Positions 34,628 through 41,341 of a stretch of 64,000 nucleotides of DNA are shown here, in pieces (position 1 is the stretch's first letter; every line of letters starts with the position of its first letter). Under the pieces are notes generated by a model that saw only the letters and a program-made list of their open reading frames with translations, searched no databases and was not told the DNA's origin. A program made the translations under genes and the position numbers. Source of the stretch: Paenibacillus chibensis (GTDB lineage Bacteria > Bacillota > Bacilli > Paenibacillales > Paenibacillaceae); the NCBI RefSeq assembly GCF_004001045.1, contig NZ_BIMK01000015.1, positions 1-64,000 of the forward strand, in the 5' to 3' direction.

Positions 34628-36493
34628 TTAGCCTCCTATCCCTTTCGTAAGGTCTGCTTTTCCCCATTTGGTAGCGATGAAATACGTCGCGATAATAATG
34701 GCGATGATGATCACGGTGATTGCGTTGGAGAATTGCTGGTATCCGCTTTCGGCATATTGAAAGGTTAATGTGGTCAGAGTGCCCGTTTTCGGGGTCACCA
34801 GAAGAATGATCAAGTCCAGCTCTTTCATTGCACTGATGAAGCCAAGCAGAAAGGCGCTGATCACTCCTTTCCGGGTAAGCGGAAGCATAATGCGGATAAA
34901 TCTGCGGAAGAACGATGCCCCCTGGATTTTGGCTGCCTCCTCCAGCTCTCCGCTGATCTGCATCACACTGCTTGTTCCTGACCTTGTCGCGAAAGGCAGG
35001 TCTTTGACGACCGTAATCAGAATGATGATGGTGATGGTCCCGTACAACGCAGGAATGAGAAATCCCGGTTTGGCGAAAATGGACAGGTAAATCGCCGCGA
35101 AGGCAATCCCCGGAATCAGGTAAGGAATAAAGGTTAACTGTTCGATGAGTTTGCCTGTAAATGTGCGTCTTCCCTTGGCGATGATATAACCGAAGGTCAC
35201 CCCGAGAATCGCAGACAGTCCGGCGCCGCCAAACGCGATGAACAGCGAGTTTTTCAGTGCCATACGAATGTTGTTGCTCATCAGCACGCCGACTTCACCC
35301 GATGCAATGTTCGGATCGGACGCTCCCGTCCAGAAATGCGTCGTGAAGTTGCTTAGGCTGTATACGCCCTCCTTCAGCATGAAGGATTGCAGGAAGAGCA
35401 TGAGCAGCGGAAACACACCGGCAGCGAACATAAACAGCATCACGACTGTAAAGACCGGCATTTTCCAACGGCCGAGTGGCGTAAGTGTTTTGCGGGCGTC
35501 CTTTCCTCCGACAGTTGTGTATCCCTTTCTTTTGCCTATGGCTTTCTGGTTGATATAGATCGTTATCGCCGCGATAAGAATCAGCACGAGACTGAGAATG
35601 TAGCCTTGGGAGGCCATACGGCTGCGTATGCTGCTGTATAGCATCGTCGCTATGGTGTAGTACTTGATCGGCAATCCGAGAAAGGCTGCCGGACCGAAGG
35701 TACCCATCGACTTGGAGAAGGTCAAGATGAATGCGGAGAGGATGGCTGGCAGGACCAAAGGGAACGTTATTTTTCTGAGAATCGTTCCGCGGCGAGCGCC
35801 GAGAATATCGGCCGTTTCTTCCAAGCCGCTGTTGATCGAGCTGAGAGCCACGGCCAGCAGCAGGTAGAAGAACGTGAAGTAATGTCCGACGAGCACGACG
35901 ACGATCGGGATTAACCCATACGACATCCAGTCGGGCGGGCTAACGCCGAAGACGGATTGAATGAGGCCCGGGCTTCCGCCGATCCGGTCGTTCTTGAAAA
36001 TGACAAGCCATGCCATCGATTTCATCCAGGATGGAAGCATGTAAGGAATGATGGCCATGAAGGCGATCGACTTTTTGAAAGGAATATCCGAGCGCGTCAC
36101 GAGCCAGGCCAAGGCTCCACCGAGAATCGCCGACAATAAGGAAACCCATATGGCAATGTTGAGCGAATTCAATATCGGTTGATAAAACACGTTTTTGCTG
36201 ATGGCGCTTGTCGTCATATGGATCCAGTGCTCAAACGTCAGCTTGCCCGGCTCTGCTTCGGAGTAGGCTCGAAGATCGTCATGGCTCCAGGTGACCGTGC
36301 TCGATACCATTTCGTAGAGCGGAATCAAAATCGTGTAGATCAGAAATACAATCGCTGCGATGCTGATCAGATGCAGCGGGTTGCTGAAAAAGGATTTCAA
36401 CTTATTTTTGAGCCTTGTCTTGTTGAATTTGGAATCCGTCTTTTGGGGCTTGATCTGGATGTATTCTGCCTTTGAATATTCTGCCTTGCGCAT
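34628..36493 (-). CDS. ABC transporter double permease (FbpB/AfuB type)
   Basis: A single 621-residue polypeptide carrying two consecutive binding-protein-dependent transport permease modules, each with about six membrane helices and an EAA-like loop. The first loop is near residue 225 (EETADILGARRGTILRKITFPLVLPA), the second near residue 535 (EEAAKIQGASFFRRFIRIMLPLTRKG). An N-terminal cytoplasmic basic tail and a leading helix (about 35-60) come first. Fused permeases of this kind are typical of FbpB/AfuB importers, where one chain forms the whole channel. Confidence 0.9.
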   Translation of the reverse strand: MRKAEYSKAEYIQIKPQKTDSKFNKTRLKNKLKSFFSNPLHLISIAAIVFLIYTILIPLYEMVSSTVTWSHDDLRAYSEAEPGKLTFEHWIHMTTSAISKNVFYQPILNSLNIAIWVSLLSAILGGALAWLVTRSDIPFKKSIAFMAIIPYMLPSWMKSMAWLVIFKNDRIGGSPGLIQSVFGVSPPDWMSYGLIPIVVVLVGHYFTFFYLLLAVALSSINSGLEETADILGARRGTILRKITFPLVLPAILSAFILTFSKSMGTFGPAAFLGLPIKYYTIATMLYSSIRSRMASQGYILSLVLILIAAITIYINQKAIGKRKGYTTVGGKDARKTLTPLGRWKMPVFTVVMLFMFAAGVFPLLMLFLQSFMLKEGVYSLSNFTTHFWTGASDPNIASGEVGVLMSNNIRMALKNSLFIAFGGAGLSAILGVTFGYIIAKGRRTFTGKLIEQLTFIPYLIPGIAFAAIYLSIFAKPGFLIPALYGTITIIILITVVKDLPFATRSGTSSVMQISGELEEAAKIQGASFFRRFIRIMLPLTRKGVISAFLLGFISAMKELDLIILLVTPKTGTLTTLTFQYAESGYQQFSNAITVIIIAIIIATYFIATKWGKADLTKGIGG

Positions 36494-36547
36494 CGGTACA
36501 CACTCCTTCTTTGAAACTCACAACCCCGCAGGCAAAAGAATGCGCAC

Positions 36548-37711
36548 TCATTTGATGTTTTTGATCCAAAACTCGCGGAATTTAATAGAGTTGCTGTAAT
36601 AATAGTTGGCATCATACGCCCAGACATCCAGCTGATCAAGATTGATTGGGTTTTTATGCTCCGTTGCGGTATTGGCTGGCCAGGATCCCAGCACGTTGAA
36701 CGGTCTGAGTCCCTCCCCCGCACCATCCACTTCGCCCATCATCCATCGGATCATCAGTTTGGCAGCCGCGGAATGCTTCGCTTGATCGGCTACATACAAG
36801 TAAGTAGGCCCGAGCACCGAAATTTTTGGTTTCATATTGAAATTGGCGCCGATTGTCAGTTCCTTTTGTTCGATGTTCCGCAGTTTCGATGAAGCTCCAA
36901 TCCCTACCGGCGGCTTGGCTTGGCTGTCGTTTCCGACATTTTCAACGACGTCATCGCTGGATTTCACCAAAACCGGATCGTTCTTGAGCAGGCGGGCAAT
37001 GAATTCATACCCTGCATTTTCCTCCGTAAGCTCTATTTCCTTTCCGTATAGTTCCTTATACGCCGCAGCCATATCATCCGAATGCTGAATCATCGACAGG
37101 AGCAGCTCCATCATATCGGAGGAATCCAGCGGATCGTTGATCAGAACCCTGGTTTTCCATTCCGGTTCGGTCAGCTGCCACCAGTTCGTCACAGGCGATT
37201 CCTTGTAAACTTTCGTGTTGTAATACAAGGTCCGGATCGATGCGTAGGACACGATTCCGGGTAATTCTTGAAACGGCTTAGCCAATTTGTCCATGATATC
37301 CTTCGGTTTATACGCATGCAGGATTCCCCTGCTGACCAAATCGGAAGATACCACCCCTAAAGCATCTTTGACGAATACGACATCCGCGTTATATATGCCT
37401 GACTCCTGTTCGCGCACGAGCTTTTCGACAATTTCATTCGTGCTCATATCGAAAGCCTCCACGGTAATTCCCGGGTACTTGGCCTCGAAGGAAGCTTTCA
37501 CGTCTTTAATCCGACTGGACTGGGAGTATACGACAACCATTCCCTCTTCTTTGGCTTTGGCATACAGCTCATCCACGGTTTCGGTTTTATCCAGTCCCTG
37601 TTCAGCCGCCCATTCCGCAGATGCGGTATCCCCCTGCTTGCCACCGCCTGAGCTGCATCCTCCGATAACCATAGCCGCACATAAAGAGAGCAGCAACAAC
37701 ATTTTCCCCAT
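36548..37711 (-). CDS. ABC transporter substrate-binding lipoprotein (FbpA/AfuA-like)
   Basis: A 387-residue type II periplasmic-binding-protein-like lipoprotein. The signal ends in a lipobox VIGGC with the lipid-bearing Cys19. The mature part starts with the EGMVVVYSQSSRIKDVKASFEAKYPG pattern typical of the FbpA/FutA/AfuA group. The FbpA iron-binding tyrosine pair near the C terminus is not obvious; one YYYSN segment is present, but the context differs. AfuA members bind hexose phosphates. Being flanked by two phytase genes, inositol phosphates are the most attractive ligand, by inference. AAGGGAGG precedes the start. Confidence 0.88.
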   Translation of the reverse strand: MGKMLLLLSLCAAMVIGGCSSGGGKQGDTASAEWAAEQGLDKTETVDELYAKAKEEGMVVVYSQSSRIKDVKASFEAKYPGITVEAFDMSTNEIVEKLVREQESGIYNADVVFVKDALGVVSSDLVSRGILHAYKPKDIMDKLAKPFQELPGIVSYASIRTLYYNTKVYKESPVTNWWQLTEPEWKTRVLINDPLDSSDMMELLLSMIQHSDDMAAAYKELYGKEIELTEENAGYEFIARLLKNDPVLVKSSDDVVENVGNDSQAKPPVGIGASSKLRNIEQKELTIGANFNMKPKISVLGPTYLYVADQAKHSAAAKLMIRWMMGEVDGAGEGLRPFNVLGSWPANTATEHKNPINLDQLDVWAYDANYYYSNSIKFREFWIKNIK

Positions 37712-37750
37712 CCCTTATAACCTCCCTTATTAAGTACTGATCAACAAGCC

Positions 37751-38737
37751 TTAGCTTATATCTCTCTGTGAATGCAGCCATTCCGACCATCCGGTGTCAT
37801 AGTCCCCATGCCGGCTGGCACAATACTCATAGAACTTCCGGATAAAATCCAATCGGTCGATCGCTGCTTTGTACAACTCCTCGCCGTCGTTTGGGCTCAT
37901 TCGGTACATGTCCCTGCCGCCGATATTTTGCTGCCTCCGTAATATATCCTGAAGGCTCACATGATCCGCGTTGCGCATCATGTCGTACATCAAAATAAAC
38001 GATGTCGCCCTTCCTACCCCTCCTCTGCAATGAAAATGAAGCCAAGTACCACCAGGAAGCGCTTTCACGAATTGAATGAATTGATCCACCACTTCATCAG
38101 GCGGTCTATGGTGATCAGTCACGCAAAAACGATAGTAGCCCAGGCCTTCCGATTCCGCTAATTCGGCTTCGCTCTGCACGGTTCTCGGACCCTCGATCTC
38201 CTCCTCACAAAGGAGGGATTTGCCTTCGAGATAATCAAATATTACCTTCTCCTCCTGCCTCATCCCTTCCAAATTTTGTTTTTCGAGCGAGAGAACTTCC
38301 TCTCTGGTTAAGCCTCTATTCGCGGTATTGTCTTCACCATACCAGCTCATGGCCTTGCCGTTCACGAACCCGTGACATTCCTGCCTCAGATCAACGATGG
38401 TGATCGGATGCTCTGGAATCACGCGTTTCATGTATTCCAATCCGCCGCGTGAGAATTGTCCGCTGGCGGATGCCCTGAGCTCGGCGAGTCCCGTCGTATC
38501 GCCTTCATGATCGGCCGGATGGATACACATACGAAACCGTTTGGGCGCTTGATCGATATCATCCGCTTCGATTAATCGATAGATCCGGCGATTTCTCATC
38601 TCAATAGAGTCATTCAAATGATTATCCTCCAAAACTTCAATGTAATTTTTAAGGTATCCGGAATTTGAGACATATGACAGGAGCCAAAGATGGTGTGTGA
38701 AATACGAGTTGTGTAGGGGAATAAAGCGGGCGTCCAT
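37751..38737 (-). CDS. Cysteine (PTP-like) phytase / inositol polyphosphatase, no signal peptide
   Basis: A 328-residue protein of the PTP-like phytase family (PhyA of Selenomonas as model), which removes phosphates stepwise from inositol polyphosphates. Shared landmarks: VDLRQECHGFVNGKAMSWYGE (about 115-134), the general-acid loop TDHHRPP (Asp208) and the P-loop FHCRGGVGRATSF (Cys237, Arg243), followed by VSLQDILRRQQNIGG. The residue after the P-loop arginine is Ala244, where the family and most PTPs have Thr/Ser. No signal peptide is seen, unlike the secreted rumen enzymes, so the substrate must be imported. The ATG at 38737 has only a weak ribosome site; see the upstream in-frame ORF at 38759-38815. 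Confidence 0.85.
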   Translation of the reverse strand: MDARFIPLHNSYFTHHLWLLSYVSNSGYLKNYIEVLEDNHLNDSIEMRNRRIYRLIEADDIDQAPKRFRMCIHPADHEGDTTGLAELRASASGQFSRGGLEYMKRVIPEHPITIVDLRQECHGFVNGKAMSWYGEDNTANRGLTREEVLSLEKQNLEGMRQEEKVIFDYLEGKSLLCEEEIEGPRTVQSEAELAESEGLGYYRFCVTDHHRPPDEVVDQFIQFVKALPGGTWLHFHCRGGVGRATSFILMYDMMRNADHVSLQDILRRQQNIGGRDMYRMSPNDGEELYKAAIDRLDFIRKFYEYCASRHGDYDTGWSEWLHSQRDIS

Positions 38738-38758
38738 AAGAACGCTTTCAAAAAATCA

Positions 38759-38815
38759 TTATAATACGTTATAACGTTGCTCTTCTGCCGGAACTGTGAT
38801 GATCGTATTGCTCAT
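38759..38815 (-). CDS. Short in-frame upstream ORF (leader peptide or interrupted N terminus)
   Basis: An 18-codon ORF (MSNTIITVPAEEQRYNVL) behind a GAGGAGGG ribosome site, the best one in this leader. It ends in TAA directly followed by TGA. It is in the same frame as the PTP-like phytase, whose ATG lies 21 bp further on, and the bases between read FFESVL. Two explanations fit: a translated leader coupled to the phytase gene, or a longer phytase N terminus cut by nonsense/frameshift changes. The sequence cannot decide. Confidence 0.5.
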   Translation of the reverse strand: MSNTIITVPAEEQRYNVL

Positions 38816-38847
38816 TCCATCCCTCCTCAGAAAAGTCACTTGCCTCT

Positions 38848-38871
38848 GGTAACGTTATCGGTAACGTTACC
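38848..38871. promoter_or_regulatory. Tandem LacI-type operator of the phytase/ABC operon
   Basis: GGTAACGTTATC (38848-38859) directly followed by GGTAACGTTACC (38860-38871, perfect palindrome). The whole lies inside CTGG...CCAG ends, and the arrangement is the same as at 31944-31967. It sits about 10-34 bp downstream of the expected transcription start. Confidence 0.85.
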
Positions 38872-38887
38872 AGAAAACTATAGCGTT

Positions 38888-38916
38888 ATTATAAAACTAC
38901 AACTTTCAGGTGTCAA
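38888..38916 (-). promoter_or_regulatory. Consensus sigma-A promoter of the phytase/ABC operon
   Basis: A perfect TTGACA (38911-38916), 17-bp spacer, TATAAT (38888-38893) on the minus strand. So strong a promoter only makes sense if normally silenced, which fits the operator just downstream. Confidence 0.9.
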
Positions 38917-38942
38917 TAGGGTTTCTTGACGATTTCAGCAAA

Positions 38943-38969
38943 AAAAGCTCTTCATGATGAAGAGCTTTT
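38943..38969 (-). terminator. Terminator overlapping the end of the lipoprotein gene
   Basis: AAAAGCTCTTCATGATGAAGAGCTTTT is a near-perfect stem; on the minus strand a run of seven T follows. The stop codon of the gene at 38952 lies inside the stem, so the last codons double as terminator. It insulates the phytase promoter from upstream transcription. Confidence 0.85.
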
Positions 38970-40052
38970 CAGCTGAGCTTGAATATGATCTGGTTCATAA
39001 ATCCGGGCTGGAGGTATCCGCTCGGATGGAATGACGTCGCCCGCTTGTAAAGGAGACGCCTGAAACAGACGAATTTTCGTCTCATATAAATGCGGGTGCT
39101 CCTCCCATACTTTCTTTGGCATCGTCAATAGGAAAGCACCGTCCTTGGTCGGAACCGTCGACGTGTACGTTACCGACTGGCCGGAAGAAACGCCGATCAT
39201 AATGCCTTGATAGACCGCGCCGGGAAGCAGCCTCGTTCGCAGCATGCTGGAAGCCAGCTCCAGACCGTGCTTCGGCAGAGTGATGTCTGCCTCCAAGCTC
39301 GTTTGAGAGGGAATCGTCAGTAAGATATTTTGCTGCAGGGCGTAAGTCATTTGATTTATTTGGACGCGCAGACTTACCGCTTCAACATTTTTGGGGATGG
39401 CTTCGAACAAATAGCCGCCATTTGCCCCCGACGGCTCCGAGGAAGTCAAAGGCTCCATCCCCTCCTCTTCCCACAGTTCGATGACTGCTCCCTTAACCGG
39501 TTGACCGCCTCCGTCTTTGATGATCCCGTACCAACCGTAACGGTCAAACATCGGTGCAGGAAAAAACGTTTTTGTTTCCAGCTGCGCCTGCGCATGAACT
39601 TCGACTTGATCCGGGTGACCAGGCGATGCGACGACGCTTTTTATGGTAATCGGATATGCAATCTGCAGCTCAGCTTCGGCCATTTTCATCGCGTCCTTCA
39701 TGGGTTGATCCAGGTCCTTGCCCTGGACTGTCGCCTTATCCAACGATTGAATATGCACCGGAATCTTGAGCGGCTGACTTTGGTCGATGACGGCATCGAA
39801 CCTTCCGCTGAGGTCAGTCTCTACCGTTTTGACGGTTGAGATGGCTACCGACGCCCGTGCTACGGGCTGATTGTCGAGCAGCACTTGACCTTGAAGCTTC
39901 GTCATATGGGAATTGTCCATCTGCCAGGCTTTGACCGGGAGCTCAGACTGCAGGAACGTGATCGTTCCATGATGCTCGCCGCTGACTTCGGTGCCGCAGG
40001 CTGTAAGTACCAGAAGAAGCATCATCAGCAGGAGCCATCCTGTATTCTTCAT
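38952..40052 (-). CDS. Lipoprotein with carboxypeptidase-regulatory-like repeats (paralogue A)
   Basis: A 366-residue lipoprotein: lipobox VLTAC near residue 20, then FPVKAWQMDNSH, a beta-sandwich repeat with a regulatory-like motif (GQVLLDNQPVARASVAI), a second one (YGIIKDGGGQPVKGAVIELWEE) and a C-terminal module (PGAVYQGIMIGVSSGQSV). The start at 40052 has AAAGGGAAGGG upstream; the longer frame to 40088 does not. It is clearly paralogous to the neighbour at 40147-41247 across its whole length. Function unknown; such beta domains often mediate surface adhesion or folding. Confidence 0.75.
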   Translation of the reverse strand: MKNTGWLLLMMLLLVLTACGTEVSGEHHGTITFLQSELPVKAWQMDNSHMTKLQGQVLLDNQPVARASVAISTVKTVETDLSGRFDAVIDQSQPLKIPVHIQSLDKATVQGKDLDQPMKDAMKMAEAELQIAYPITIKSVVASPGHPDQVEVHAQAQLETKTFFPAPMFDRYGWYGIIKDGGGQPVKGAVIELWEEEGMEPLTSSEPSGANGGYLFEAIPKNVEAVSLRVQINQMTYALQQNILLTIPSQTSLEADITLPKHGLELASSMLRTRLLPGAVYQGIMIGVSSGQSVTYTSTVPTKDGAFLLTMPKKVWEEHPHLYETKIRLFQASPLQAGDVIPSERIPPARIYEPDHIQAQLKSSSS

Positions 40053-40093
40053 ATTTCCCTTCCCTTTGCAGATACTGCATTCCGTCATTGAAA

Positions 40094-40118
40094 AAGACAG
40101 GGATGCGATCCCTGTCTT
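40094..40118 (-). terminator. Terminator between the two paralogous lipoprotein genes
   Basis: Arms AAGACAGGGAT (40094-40104) and ATCCCTGTCTT (40108-40118), followed on the minus strand by TTTTT. It lies 29 bp after the upstream paralogue. Confidence 0.82.
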
Positions 40119-40146
40119 GCTTCATGATTGAACGCGTCTGCTAAAA

Positions 40147-41247
40147 TTAAGCTTTGGGCGTTTCTGCCTTAATATGCGTCGGATCCTTGGCTGCCGGTTT
40201 TTGCAGCTGATCCGAAGTCATCGTATCTCCAGGCTTCAATTCCTTCTCGATAAACCGGCTGAAGTTGGTTTCATAAAAAGTCGGCCATTTGTCCCATGCC
40301 TCTTTCGGTATCGTCAGCGTAAACTCGCCTTCCTCGTCCGGAATCGTTACCTCATATTTTACGTCATCCCCTACATCCAAGCCTACCATAATCCCGGTGT
40401 ACAAGGCGCCCGGCGCTTCTTTGCTGACCAATGTCGGTGGCTCGTCCCGAATAACGGTTCCTTCCTTCGGAAGGATGATGTCCGTTTCGATGCTCGTTTC
40501 GTCCGGGAAGAAGTATACTTTATCCGGAGGCAGCGTGTATTTCACTCCATTATACCCTACTTCCAGGTTGATCTCTTCATCGTCTTCGGGAATGTAGTAC
40601 ATATTGAATTTACCGTCTTTATCCGCCGGCGTGGATTTGGCAAAGCCTTCACCGCCGTCCCGCGTAATCCATACGACCGCATTCTCGGCAGGCTTGTTAT
40701 CCGCGCCCATGACGACTCCGTGAATGCTGTATTTGTCTTCGTGAATGACAGGCCATTTCTCGCCCGGCTTCAACTGAGCTTTAACGTGCACGTCAACCTT
40801 GCTCGAATCCTTCGCGTTTACCGTCGTATTCTGTATTTGGAGCGGATAATATACATGAAGAGGGATTTCCGTATTCAGCAGTTTTTCCGATTCCTTCTCA
40901 CCGATCTCCTTGCCGTCTACCTTTGCCTTATCGATCGACGCCACTTTAATGTTGACCGTGGAAATCAGGCTTTGGTCCACCAGCAATTCAAAAGAACCAT
41001 CCTTGCCCGTTGTTACGGTGTGGTTATTGCTGCCTACCTTCACTTCCGCGCTCTCCACTGGCTTGTCGCCTACCAAGAGCTTGCCTTTTACGGGCACCGT
41101 ATGTGAATAATCCATGTTCCATTGCTTGACCGGGAAAGACGTCTGATCCAGGGTCAGCTTGGCGTCCGGCGCTTCTTTCCCGCTGCCGCAGCCGGCCAGG
41201 GAAACCGCAAGCGCAGCCACGATGGATAGCTGTGAAACTTTACGCAT
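40147..41247 (-). CDS. Lipoprotein with carboxypeptidase-regulatory-like repeats (paralogue B)
   Basis: A 366-residue lipoprotein, the same length as paralogue A. Lipobox SLAGC; then FPVKQWNMDYSH, GKLLVGDKPVESAEVKV, YSIHGVVMGADNKPAENAVVWITRD cut by a Lys/Asp-rich linker, and PGALYTGIMVGLDVGDDV. It is rich in Asp/Glu/Lys, as expected outside the membrane. The ATG at 41247 follows AAAGGAG; a longer frame to 41268 lies over it. No family-level function is known to me. Confidence 0.75.
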   Translation of the reverse strand: MRKVSQLSIVAALAVSLAGCGSGKEAPDAKLTLDQTSFPVKQWNMDYSHTVPVKGKLLVGDKPVESAEVKVGSNNHTVTTGKDGSFELLVDQSLISTVNIKVASIDKAKVDGKEIGEKESEKLLNTEIPLHVYYPLQIQNTTVNAKDSSKVDVHVKAQLKPGEKWPVIHEDKYSIHGVVMGADNKPAENAVVWITRDGGEGFAKSTPADKDGKFNMYYIPEDDEEINLEVGYNGVKYTLPPDKVYFFPDETSIETDIILPKEGTVIRDEPPTLVSKEAPGALYTGIMVGLDVGDDVKYEVTIPDEEGEFTLTIPKEAWDKWPTFYETNFSRFIEKELKPGDTMTSDQLQKPAAKDPTHIKAETPKA

Positions 41248-41289
41248 TAAACAAGACTCCTTTCGCATCTGTTGCCGTAGATAACAAAA

Positions 41290-41321
41290 GGACAGGCTGT
41301 CAAAAAGCCCGCAGCCTGTCC
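41290..41321 (-). terminator. Terminator after the PQQ-type lipoprotein gene
   Basis: Arms GGACAGGCTG (41290-41299) and CAGCCTGTCC (41312-41321), followed on the minus strand by TTTTG. It suggests that the downstream lipoproteins are partly insulated from the PQQ-type gene. Confidence 0.75.
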
Positions 41322-41341
41322 AATGTAATATTGACGCTTAA

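Noticed and set aside
38738..38760. CcpA cre-like TTGAAAGCGTTCTTAT before the PTP-like phytase
   Set aside because: Two mismatches in the conserved right half (no terminal CA); could be chance, although catabolite control of this operon would be reasonable.
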